Assembly (NCBI GenBank): GCA_004151065.3
Contig: NWUY0300017655.1
Location: 37,781 to 57,919, forward strand
Source of the DNA: Larix sibirica
Lineage: Eukaryota; Streptophyta; Pinopsida; Pinales; Pinaceae
Length of the DNA: 20,139 nucleotides
Reading direction: 5' to 3'
Shown here piece by piece: positions 1-9,021 of the stretch. A program made the position numbers and the translations under genes. The notes below the pieces were generated by a model. The model was not told the DNA's origin, did not search any database, and saw nothing but the letters and a program-made list of their open reading frames with translations. How positions within the stretch are numbered: the stretch's first letter is position 1; each line of letters starts with the position of its first letter.

Positions 1-23
1 CCTACAATTGAATTAACACCCAT

Positions 24-97
24 TTTCTTCATCTCTGTCCCCCATTTTCGATGCAATTTCCGCATTATCGACTTTCAATTTCTTCGTCTCTGTCCCC
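24..97 (+). repeat. Short direct repeat upstream of the LRR gene
   Basis: The 19-bp string at 24-42 (tttcttcatctctgtcccc) recurs at 79-97 with a single a/g change, a period of 55 bp. It lies about 150-220 bp upstream of the TATA box of the LRR gene. It could be a duplicated promoter element or just local slippage; no known binding site is recognised. The rest of 1-235 holds no convincing gene. Confidence 0.6.
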
Positions 98-241
98 GCT
101 GTCACAATCTCACAAATTAATTGACACCAATTCACTGAATTCGGTCAATTCGGCGATTTATTTTAGACGCAATGTACTTTTGGCGTTATTGCCTTGCAAT
201 TTCCAACTTTCATGCAAAGGGAGAGAGTTGCTGAATGTATC

Positions 242-249
242 TATATATA
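242..249 (+). promoter_or_regulatory. TATA box of the LRR receptor-like gene
   Basis: The string tatatata at 242-249 sits 67 bp before the first in-frame ATG of the LRR frame (316). Transcription would therefore start near 270-280, leaving a leader of about 40 nt to ATG 316 or about 110 nt to ATG 388. This position also argues against any translation start near 235, because that point would lie inside the core promoter. Inferred from position and composition only. Confidence 0.5.
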
Positions 250-267
250 CATCAACATATATCAAAA

Positions 268-395
268 CAAAACTCACAATATTTGAAGGAAGGACGCTTG
301 AGTAGAGAGAGAGAAATGGATCTCCGATCAACATATCTCCGATCAAAACTCACAACCTTTCAAGGACGCTTCAGTAGAGAGAGAGAAATGGATCT
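268..395 (+). repeat. Tandem duplication of leader and start codon
   Basis: Two imperfect copies (268-323 and 344-395) share caaaactcaca..., an agtagagagagagaaatggatct tail and the ATG itself. The ATGs at 316 and 388 are exactly 72 bp apart and in the same frame, so the duplication created two in-frame start codons with almost identical context (gagaaATGG). A 4-bp indel (gaag) separates the copies. Only the second ATG opens directly onto a hydrophobic signal peptide. Confidence 0.75.
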
Positions 396-1083
396 TCTTC
401 GGCTGCTTCTTTGCTTCGTTATCATGGTGCTTTCCGTAGGTGCAACAATTGGGAAGCCTTATTCCCCGAAAGATGGTTTCTATGATGATCATGAGTTTGG
501 CTTAACTTTTCCTCAAATCCATTCTCATCATTCTATTTTGAATGGACGCAATATGCAAGAGGATTGCCCATCATCTGTTCATGATGAAAGGGACTTAAAC
601 GCTCTTCTCTCGTTCAAGAAAGCCATCACATCCGATCCATCTCGATTGTTGTCCAACTGGACTGCCCACAAATCCCACACCATTTGTTCGCGGTATGGCA
701 TCTGCTGCAGACGACACACCATAAGAGTCGTTTCAATCGAACTTTCTTCGTCCCATTTGCAAGGTATCCTTTCTTCTTCTCTTGGAAGCCTCTCCTTGCT
801 GAATTCTTTGAATCTTTCTGATAATAATTTGACTGGAGGAATTCCACCCGAATTTGGGCGGCTTAAAGCGCTGAGAATACTTGACCTCAGCTGGAATGAG
901 ATGCTCGGGGGATCTGTTACCAAATCACTGTTTGATTGTAGGCATCGTAAATGGATTGAATTTACAGATACCAACTTGACAAGGACCATACCGAGGGAGT
1001 TTGGTCGTCTAGTTGAGTTGGAACATCTCGACTTGAGCAACAATTATTATCTGGCCGGTGGAAGTATCCCAACTTCTTTGGGA

Positions 1084-1659
1084 AATTGCACCTCTCTATC
1101 TCATCTTGAATTGTCGTGTAACTCGCTGAGCGGCCACATCTCTCCTACACTCAGCAACTGCACCTCTCTATCTCATCTTGACTTGTCATCGAACTCGCTG
1201 AGCGGCCACATCCCTCCTACACTCGGCAACTGTATCTCTCTATCTTATCTTGACTTGTCATCCAACTCACTGAGCAGCCACATCCCTCCTACACTCGGCA
1301 ACTGCACCTCTCTATCTTATCTCGACTTGTCGTGGAACTCACTGAGCGGCCACATCTCTCCTACACTTGGCAACTGCAGCTCTCAATCTGAACTTGACTT
1401 GTCGTTCAACTCACTGAGCAGCCACATCCCTCCTGCACTTCGCAACTGCACCTCTCTATCTAATCTTCACTTGTCGTCCAACTCACTGAGCGACCACATC
1501 CCTCCTACACTCGGCAACTGCATCTCTCTATATCATCTTTCTTTGTCGCGAAACTCACTGAGCGGCAACATCCCTCTTACACTCGGCAACTGCACCTCTC
1601 TATCTTACCTTGGCTTGTCGAACAACTCATTAAGTGGTCACATCCCATGGACACTTGGA
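1084..1659 (+). repeat. Eight 72-bp tandem LRR units
   Basis: Eight head-to-tail copies of a 72-bp (24-codon) unit, 576 bp in total with no indels, each starting with AAC/AAT TGC. The protein unit reads NCTSLSxLxLSxNSLSGHIPPTLG. The most divergent copy is the last (1588-1659), which blends into ordinary LRRs. Exact periodicity and near-identity point to recent expansion by unequal exchange. The variable positions are described under findings. Confidence 0.95.
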
Positions 1660-2457
1660 AATTTGGCTCACGTGTCCTACATCCACTTGGATGACAATGA
1701 CCTGAATGGAACAATTCCAGCCGAGTTGAGATCACTGCAAAAACTGGAGGTATTGGATCTAAGCAGTAAAAAATTGGAGAACACCATTCCTCCATCTTTA
1801 CGAAACTGCTCTTCTCTTGCCTTTTTAGATTTATCTAACAATCGGTTATTGGGAAGTATACCACATTTCAATCTTTCCCTTTATGATCTCGATCTTAGTT
1901 TTAATAGCCTCAATGGTAGTCTATCTGGAGCCATTATAAATTTGAGCAATTTGAGTAGCCTTACATAGCTATATTTGAATTCAAATAGTTTAGGTCGATG
2001 TATCCCACATAACATAGGTAAACTAAAGTCTCTTAATGTATTACAAATATCTAATTCCAATATTTCTGGAAATATTCCTAATAGTATTAGTGGCTTGGTT
2101 TCACTTACGTTTTTAGATCTTTCGAAAAACAACTTGGTAGGACCAATTCCGAAGGGCATTGGAAAATGCACTTCTCTCGTTATTTTCTCCGCCCACTCTA
2201 ATAACTTATCTGGGACACTACCTGCATCTTTGGCCTATTGTACCAACATTCAATTCATAGATTTGAGTGTGAATGGTTTCATAGGTGAACTACTTGGGTC
2301 TCTCTCATTTCTTCATCAATTGAGTGTTTTTAGTGTTGGTTATCATAATCTCCATGGTGGTATTCCTAAATGGATCACAAATCTCACCATGTTGCAATTG
2401 TTGGATTCATCTAACAATCAACTCAGTGGAGAAATACCTTCTGACCTCCATCGACTC

Positions 2458-2549
2458 CAAGGATTTGCAATCAATGTATCTTCACAATATGGAAATGATC
2501 CTTATGTAGTTCAAGGATTTGCAATCAATGTATCTTCACAATATGGAAA
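2458..2549 (+). repeat. Perfect 38-bp direct repeat next to an assembly N
   Basis: The 38 bases at 2458-2495 recur exactly at 2512-2549, a period of 54 bp (18 codons), duplicating the peptide GFAINVSSQYG. The second copy ends five bases before the N at 2554. Perfect identity in an otherwise decayed gene, right beside an unresolved base, fits an assembly or gap-filling artefact better than biology, but a true 54-bp duplication is possible. Confidence 0.8.
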
Positions 2550-2553
2550 AAAA

Positions 2554-2554
2554 N
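2554..2554. other. Unknown base, probable collapsed assembly gap
   Basis: A single N inside aaaaaan-ttctat. To its left is in-frame LRR coding sequence; to its right the LRR frame ends and sequence resembling the opposite-strand LINE begins. The missing amount of sequence is unknown. Confidence 0.7.
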
Positions 2555-2599
2555 TTCTATAGTGGAAACCCATCAACAAGCCTTAATTTATGTCCTCCA

Positions 2600-3850
2600 C
2601 TTTACTCCTACATAGAGCACAAATGCTTGTCCCCTACCAAGTTCTCTTCCATGACACTTCTCGAGTCAAAAATTCATTGGACAAAGCCAAGTACATAAAT
2701 AGTTAGGCCTTCATCAATCCTTTGATTTTCTAAATCTTACTCCACCACCAACACTTCTACATGACCACCCTCAAGGTACATGAGAGAATATACTTGGATA
2801 GCAATATTAACACCATTAGGGCCTTCCAAATGATGGAATTCTTGCTGAAATTTTTTGTAGGTACTCAATAGTAAGGGGACCAATGTAATTTTACACCATA
2901 GCCTACTGCCAAATACCCTATCCTATGATGAACCTCCATAATCTCTTGGGATACACATCCTTCCTGAAATGATGAATTTTTCGTTAATTCCCATCCCGTG
3001 AATCCTTTGTCTTTACAAGTATATTCCATTTGACTATGGGGATCCCTTCTCCCCCCCCTCATTTCGATAGAAAACTAAAACATTTTTTCTTTATCTCCCA
3101 TCCCATGAATCCTTTGTCTTTATAAGTATCTTGCATTTGAGTATGGGGATCCCTTCTCCCCCCCCTCATTTCCATATAAAACTAAAACATTTCTTCTTTA
3201 TCTTATTGAGTATTCCAATAGAAATGTAATCCAAGGATTTCCAATAAAACTGGGTAACTACCAAGACTAATTTGACTAAAGTAAGATTGCAACCTAGAGA
3301 GAGCCAACATGAATATCAAGATGTGATTTTCATTTATATATTCTGGTAAAGCCATGACCAAATCATGACCTCAAGTTCATTTAGCTTGATCTCATATCCA
3401 AAGTGCTTTGGACCTTTGTTGAAACCTAGTTTTATATGGAAGCAAGAGTGATATCTCTATTCCTTTGCATTAGTAATTCCATGGAAGGAGAGGGTCAATT
3501 TTTAGGCATTTATTTCCATTCATATAGCCTTCCCATACAAATCCAAAAAACTTTAACCTAATAACATCCCTTATAGTGCCATTCCCAAATAATAAAATAT
3601 CATTCATAGAAACAAAATGTGTTAAGATGAGATCTATGAAGGGTAAATTAGGCACTAAAGTGCGTTGAAGGCCTTAAATTTGAAGCATGCTCTCACCGTT
3701 ACCTTCTTCTACGTCATGTCCACCACATAGCCTAGCAAATCTGCCCAAATGAAAATAAAATGAGGCAGATACACTCATGCAAGCACATTGAACATTTGGG
3801 GAAGAAATTAGGCCTCCCCTTCTCTTTTTCTAAGATTAGGTGGGAGTGGA
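2600..3850 (-). pseudogene. Decayed LINE reverse transcriptase
   Basis: Reading the minus strand from high to low coordinates gives successive non-LTR (LINE) reverse-transcriptase landmarks in broken frames. First comes the catalytic block, THFVSMNDILLFGNGT, around 3560-3620, which corresponds to the FVDD-ILLFG motif with the first Asp replaced by Asn. Next is the thumb around 3200-3340 (WLSLGCNLTLVKLVL, then FYWKSL), matching the usual WLSLGGR-LIKSVL-YWMSL order. After that come GIPIVKWNIL around 3040 and KRLWRFI near 2940-2950. Many stops and frame changes show it is dead. The N-terminal endonuclease and the 3' terminal RNase H and tail are not visible. Its downstream end runs into the N at 2554, so it may abut the LRR gene only through an assembly join. 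It cannot be assigned to a named LINE family from sequence reading alone. Confidence 0.65.
2990..3198. repeat. 107-bp tandem duplication inside the LINE remnant
   Basis: The segment from 2990 (cccatcccgtgaatcctttg) repeats from 3097 (cccatcccatgaatcctttg). Both copies contain tatggggatcccttct followed by a run of eight C and end near aaaactaaaacattt. The period is 107 bp and the copies differ at roughly a dozen positions, so the duplication is not recent. It duplicates the IPIVKW-coding part of the LINE. Confidence 0.85.
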
Positions 3851-4287
3851 TTCAACGAATCTCAACAGGAAATCATAATTTTATTCATATCTCCTAGTAG
3901 AAAAGGTCAAACTAAGTAAACTATCATGTGCAATTTTAAACACTGAATCTATATAAGAAACATATATATTTATGAACACCACAAATAACTCTAATTGATT
4001 CATGAATGGTTTTATTTCCATTTACACAATTAATTGATATGAAGAAACATAAAGTCCATTTTGGAGACTTTGTGGTGACACCCTTGGCAGTGCATATTTT
4101 CATACAGAACAATCACCTAAACCTGCAATATTGTAAATTTGTAATTAGCATCATACTTAACAATTCGGTTCATATATATGGTAATTGACATCATAATCAC
4201 CTGAACCTGCAATATCGTAATTGAAATCACACTTTAGCGACCTATACTAATTAACAATTTAGTTCATATATATGGTATCATAGATAT
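3851..4287. repeat. Spacer with an imperfect tandem repeat (4111-4279)
   Basis: No gene is seen in this AT-rich spacer between the LINE remnant and the LTR element. Within it, 4111-4194 (aatcacctaaacctgcaatat ... gttcatatatatggta) is repeated imperfectly at 4195-4279 (aatcacctgaacctgcaatat ... gttcatatatatggta), with about 10 bp of length difference. The second copy ends at the probable edge of the LTR. Confidence 0.7.
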
Positions 4288-5061
4288 GGGGAATGGGAAT
4301 GCCAAAAATCTACCAAACATAACATTCTAGAGCTTTGACAGACCATGATCTTCGACAGATCATAAAGATTCAACACATATCACTTAACTAGCCATGACAT
4401 ATATTCATTAACTATGCAATATCCATGTCATTTATAAACTCCCACATTAAACAACATTTCTTCATTATCATGCATAATGTTACAAAATAATACAACACAT
4501 CATAACATCATTCACACACATTGAACACCAGATATAATGTGGAAACCGAAGACGGGAACAAACCACATAAGAGTTATTTTTATTCATGAGTTGCAACAAA
4601 TTAGTGCTTCGGGCCCATGCACAAAGCCATCAGACATTCTCTCTTCATTACAACAGACCTGCGCACACAGTTTCCATATCAATATCACCTCTTCAACTCA
4701 CTTATACATCAAAATTACATAGTATCAAAAATAGAATCCTCATGAATACATTTGGAAAAACTTCATGCTCTCACTCTCTCTTCATCTAACCAACCCAAAA
4801 ATTCCCAACCCATTACATATTTATAGGGCGCACATAGCCTTCCCCGCTCCCACTACTCGACTGCTCAACTCATTAATGTAAGTGGACACAAAATCCTAAC
4901 CAACTTAACCAACTTTTCCTCTAAAATATTCAAAACACCCATCTTTCTTGTTTCTCGGCTACTACATCGGAGTTGATCCTGCTTCGGCAGACCACTTTGC
5001 TTTATCCCTATTCACACCAAAATTGCTTTCAAAATGTACCAAAACTTTTCCTATCCCAACA
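4288..5061 (-). repeat. 3' LTR of the gypsy element (about 774 bp)
   Basis: The part 4298-4782 aligns with 14270-14753. On the minus strand the LTR would begin TGTTGGGATAGG at 5061 and end ...CATTCCCCA at 4288, giving TG...CA termini. The U3 part (about 4795-5061) has no counterpart at the other end. The outer boundary at 5061 was chosen because a G-rich tract precedes it on the minus strand. The inner boundary at 4288 is uncertain by about 10 bp. Confidence 0.75.
4818..4825 (-). promoter_or_regulatory. TATA box in the LTR U3
   Basis: The minus strand reads TATAAATA from 4825 to 4818, inside the 3' LTR. Initiation about 30 bp downstream would fall near 4794, which divides U3 (higher coordinates) from R-U5 (lower coordinates). 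This supports the minus orientation of the element. The surviving 5' LTR begins at the position equivalent to 4782, so it lacks this TATA box. Confidence 0.55.
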
Positions 5062-5070
5062 GGCCCCCAA
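5062..5070 (-). other. Candidate polypurine tract beside the 3' LTR
   Basis: On the minus strand the bases directly before the LTR start (TGTTGGG...) read TTGGGGGCC, a G-rich tract of the sort seen in plant gypsy elements. It would prime plus-strand DNA synthesis. Just beyond it, 5082-5096 is a perfect 6-bp hairpin (ggctcg-tat-cgagcc). The tract is short and contains pyrimidines, so the call is tentative. Confidence 0.4.
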
Positions 5071-5169
5071 CATTCACATGAGGCTCGTATCGAGCCACTA
5101 CAAGATTGCACCACACGTGTCTTTGACTTTAACATGAAGTCTGCATAATTCTACTTAATGTATTCGATA

Positions 5170-8100
5170 GTTTGTTTCATCTTATCTCTATGCTGGAACA
5201 CTTCTTGAACCAATTCTCTAGTAAGATGCGCTTGAGCTTGCAGATCACTCCATTCCACCATTTTATGGACTTTTCTATTTGCGCTACTGATGAATTCCAA
5301 CACATGCTTTGCTTCGCTCTAAAGTTATCCAACCTTCTCAGTCTACTTTTGCTACTCAATCCTCATTTGATTCAATTCATACTACAACAACTTGTTTTTT
5401 GCAAACTTTACCATCCTCTTGATAGGTGATAGAGTCTTGAGCTTACTCTTTAGACTCGACATCTTATTATGTGTTTCTTCCAACCTGTTATTAATATCTT
5501 ACATCTCAACATCATCCAATAGTGTTGTCCATGCCTGAGTAGCATCTTCAAATAGCTTCACGCATTCACCTTCGAACATTTTTATTGCTTTGATGGCCTC
5601 AATTACATCTTCACTACATTGTGTAGTTACTTCTAGTGGGGTATTAGGCACTAACTTTGCCTCCAATTCTACAATCTTATCCCAAAATCCTAGTAGGATT
5701 CACTTAGCCGCAACATTTTTTCCTTGGTAGCCATGTCTTTAGCTACCGCTGTTTTTGGTACTGCTCAGCAAGCTTCTGCGACAAAATTATGCAACTTATC
5801 CTTTTCTTTAGCAATCTCTTCCCACTCTTTCTTCAATTTCACATATTCTTCCTTCAAGGTACTATGACGAGCATGATACTTAGTTATATCGCCATAAGTG
5901 GTTTCTTCACATACCTTTATCTCTTATGCGGCATTTTGCTGGATATTCTGCAACATAAACATAGGTAATATTCATAACTTCAACTCTATATAGCTCAATT
6001 GATGAGCGTGCTCCTACAATCATACTTCACCAAAATTCAGTGCTTGTGGCGACAATTGCACCGCCCTACCCCTCGCAGTAGTGGATTCCTGGGGAACTAT
6101 GTCCTCATCTAACATTTCCTCCTTTTGTTTTTCATCTCTAGACTGGATTGGAGCAATTTGCAGTCCTTGAATAGCCTGTCGGAGACCAACAAGATGATTT
6201 GTCACTCCTCCAAACATATGTAGAGTATTTTATTTGGATGACTTTGAGGGTTCCTCTACTACTTCCATCATTCTATCATATGTAGAGTTTTTTTTTTTGA
6301 CTTTGACTTCTTTCTCTGACCCTACGTCATACTAGATGCTTTCCTTTGGTCACCATGGCTTGGGTCTGTCTTTGTTGTGCTTGATTATTGGCCTTGTTCT
6401 TGCAACTTTTATTGGTCATGACTGCTAGCACTAGTACCTCCAATAGGATGGGAATCCCTATATTCACCTTCAGCCCCATTTTGATTCTAACCTGAGGTCC
6501 TTCCCTACTGCTACACGTCTGGTGATATCTGTTCATCCTCAATAGGAACTTTCCACTCTAGGGGTCATTCATCGAAGATGCTGAGGACATATTGTTCAAA
6601 AATATTGTAGCTAGTGACTAACCATCACTTGTTTGGGTCATTCCTCTCCTACACATACATATGATGGGGTCCTACCATTGAATTTGATAACTCTTCTGAA
6701 CCTAGAAACCACCTCTGCTTCTATACGTGGGATGAGCAGAACATTGTGCTAGAGTCCTTTATTCATGTAAAAATAAACATGATTGTTAATCTTCCTCTTA
6801 TCCTAATCATTGGACCATAGATTGGCATATCTGGCGGCCATACATTGACCGCTTTGAATTCCCATCACCCTGATACTCCTCTGGTTCTACCCAAGAAACA
6901 ATTGAAATTAAAATTATAATCCATGAGTAATGAAATGGATTACCTTTGTCTAGCGCGTCTTGACAGTCACTAAGGAATTTGTTCCAAATAAAAGTAGCCC
7001 AATTCATCTACACACCTTGCACGCATTGCTCTGATACTGTACTAACCGACGTAGGTACTTGGTTAGAACGAAACTTCCTCGGCACTTTACTGGATAACAC
7101 TTTCACTGTGAATCACATAGCTTGGTTCTTAATAGAGGCTACATCATAACCCCTCTTATCCTTCATCAAGTTGTATTTGGCCTTCATCCTATTCGCTAGC
7201 TCTCTGTCTTTTTCTTTACCCACAAAGAATGTGGCAGGGTTGACCCTCGCATTTGGAAAGCCTGTTATTTTTACAATCAACTCTGGGTCAATCAAAATTT
7301 TCTTTTACAACCACAAAAATCCACCATGCACGCAGAGTAACAACTACTTAACACATGCATTCACTTTGAAGGTCCTCCCAAAATGAGGTATATCAAGCAG
7401 CGACATAACACCCAATTGTTTCAACCCTATATCCCATGTCATAGTCTCGAGGACAATGGATTGACTTCTTGGTGATAATATTGGCTCCCTGTAGTTTTTC
7501 GGAACAAAATATGGAAACTTATAAATATCATGGTCCACATAAGATAACTGTTCAATATTACCCATCATGTCCCCTTGAATTATGATACCTTTTGTTATCA
7601 CAAGAACTACCGGTGCGCCATACTTGGGATTCTTTTCCAACTTGACTGGTTTTGCATTGGGATTCCTGGGTGGTACATATTGCGGAAGCAGTGTGGTAGA
7701 GCCAGACCTTAATGCTTCACTGTCATGCTTCTTATTTGAACTTGCTTATGCAGCTGCCATGTAGGATGATGACCTTTTCTTTTTCGGTGGTTCGGTCAGA
7801 ACTTGCAATGACATGATTTCTAGTTCTTCTTGGACAATCAAAACATTTTCTTCTACTGCAATTTCTTCAATACTTCAAACATATCTACCTCCATTGCTTC
7901 AGATTTTTTCCTTAGCTCTTCAACATTCTAGTGCTCTCGGTTTATGCTCTCTAAAGTCACTTAATCGCTCATCAAACAATGACCCAACTTCCCAACCTGA
8001 CATGCTTTTTAATCCTTCTCCAACTTGTCTTTTCGGTTTTGCCCCGTATATTCGGTTAATTAGACCAAATTCTCTACAATAATTACCCTTTTTCGATGGC

Positions 8101-8175
8101 AAGTTCATTACACAAGCAGGTCTTTTCAACATTTATTGATAGATTCTTCACTAACACCGTCACTTTGTGTTCCAT
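5170..8175 (-). pseudogene. Extra reading frame between integrase and 3' LTR, function unknown
   Basis: Open stretches on the minus strand at 8132-7920, 7814-7344, 7295-7113, 7007-6807 and 6542-6327 share one frame and are broken only by scattered stops, so they come from one former protein. A frame change near the T-run at 6289-6298 leads to 6217-6020 and on towards 5177. A pair of compensating shifts near 7870-7925 hides a helical stretch (NVEELRKKSEAMEVDM). Visible features, in order, are a basic KPKRQ / PPKKKRSSS segment that could be a nuclear signal, a region with KNPKYGAPVVLV and TWDIGLKQLGV, a block with DPELIVKITGFP and FVGKEKDRE, a hydrophobic FHYSWIIILISIVSWVEP segment near 6900, and a heptad-like coiled coil near 5790-5880 (LKEEYVKLKKEWEEIAKEKD). 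Total potential is about 950-1000 codons. I do not recognise the family. The single short hydrophobic segment and the absence of a signal peptide argue against a typical envelope protein. Confidence 0.65.
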
Positions 8176-8404
8176 AAATGTAGCAATTAATGAACATTCA
8201 GGCCACTTCAACATAATATTAAATTCGATAGAAATACAACTATGTACAAACACCTACTACAACAAAAGCAAAAATTCGACACAAACTAAACTTCGACACA
8301 TAAATATGTTGGGGTTTCCTTTTTTTCATATGTACATGCATGCTCAGTGTGGAAATGCACAGTTGTCCTTGTAAGGTTTCATTCATATTTCATTAACTAA
8401 ACCC

Positions 8405-9020
8405 TTTAGGAGCTCGACATTTAATTTTGCAGTTGTACAACACCTCCTTCTATCACATAATTAATCACATAGGGTCCAAGCCAGTGCATTCTTAGCTTAC
8501 CAAGGTGTTTGGGAACTTACTATCATAGAGAAGGAATAAATTCCCTCACTAAAACTACTTCTTAGTATTGTGTCGATCATGTCATGCCTTCTCCCTTTCC
8601 TTATGAACTTGTTGTTGGAACCCTGCAATAAATATGTCCTCCAATTGAAGCAACTGCGACAACCTTTCCTCAACATCGCTAGTGTTTGACATACCTATAA
8701 ATGCAACAATTATCAAACTTGGTACAATATACTCCATGGGAATGATAGCTTCTTTTCCATATACTAGCTTGAAAGGTATTCAACTTGTTAGTTTCTTGCA
8801 AGTTTTCCTATAATCCCATAATACTGGAGGGAATTTCAAATCCTAATCATCGCGGTGCACATTACAAACTTTTTTTAAGGCATTTTCTAGAATCTTGTTG
8901 AAATATTCAACAGTCCCATTCACTTGAGGAGGATACTGAGTACTCTTCTAATGGTATATCTACAACTCTTGTGTAAGTTCCTCGATAGTCTTATTAACAA
9001 AATGAGATCAATGTATCCCT
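8405..9020 (-). pseudogene. Integrase, C-terminal remnant
   Basis: Minus-strand translation in degenerate frames gives the end of a gypsy integrase catalytic core: HFVNKTIEELTQEL, then [18 protein letters not shown], which contains the third catalytic residue (Glu of NGTVE). This is followed by IPFKLVYGKEAIIP, YIVPSL and the C-terminal LRMHWLGPYVI block near 8480-8500. The zinc-binding HHCC domain and the two catalytic Asp residues are missing. The remnant starts abruptly beside the N at 9021, directly against an RNase H stub. Stops interrupt it at several points, and it could not insert DNA. The remaining 8176-8404 is a non-coding linker to the extra reading frame. Confidence 0.8.
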
Positions 9021-9021
9021 N
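9021..9021. other. Unknown base at the RNase H / integrase junction
   Basis: A single N (tatccctncacctag) exactly where the element jumps from the start of RNase H to the end of the integrase core. Most of RNase H, the integrase zinc finger and the DD part of its core are absent here, roughly 1.5 kb by comparison with typical gypsy pol. This fits a collapsed assembly gap at least as well as a real deletion. Confidence 0.7.

Larger units (their letters stand above)
388..2553 (+). pseudogene. LRR receptor-like protein (RLP/RLK ectodomain), stop-interrupted and truncated
   Basis: This encodes a secreted or membrane-anchored leucine-rich-repeat receptor ectodomain of the plant RLP/LRR-RLK type, which would sense extracellular ligands. 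I chose ATG 388 because it opens with a signal peptide (residues 1-22, core LLRLLLCFVIMVLSV); ATG 316 would add 24 charged residues in front. Residues about 68-117 form the LRR N-cap (DLNALLSFKKAITSDP, then CSRYGICC in place of the usual CxWxGVxC). LRRs of the LxxLxLSxNxLxGxIP type follow from about residue 118 to 710. Residues 233-424 are eight near-identical units with repeated NCT sites for N-glycosylation. The frame is cut by TAG at 1966-1968 (codon 527), yet canonical LRRs continue in the same frame (LYLNSNSLG...) to about residue 722. The sequence then ends at an N, within the non-LRR segment beginning LQGFAINVSSQ. No transmembrane or kinase region is present. The single stop could be a recent nonsense mutation or a sequencing error. 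Confidence 0.85.

Noticed and set aside
235-387. Longer N-terminus for the LRR gene from position 235
   Set aside because: It would start next to the TATA box, ahead of the likely transcription start, and would bury the signal peptide.
579-1043. Minus-strand open frame opposite the LRR N-terminus
   Set aside because: Shadow of the LRR gene; the plus strand has signal peptide, N-cap and repeats.
1084-1659. CRISPR-like array
   Set aside because: The 72-bp units are coding LRRs joined without spacers, in a plant gene.
4006-4188. Small plus-strand open frame in the spacer before the LTR
   Set aside because: It overlaps a non-coding tandem repeat and shows no conserved features.
5170-8175. Envelope gene or plant mobile domain protein
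   Set aside because: No signal peptide, no envelope-type pair of membrane segments, and none of the plant mobile domain motifs I know; left as unknown.
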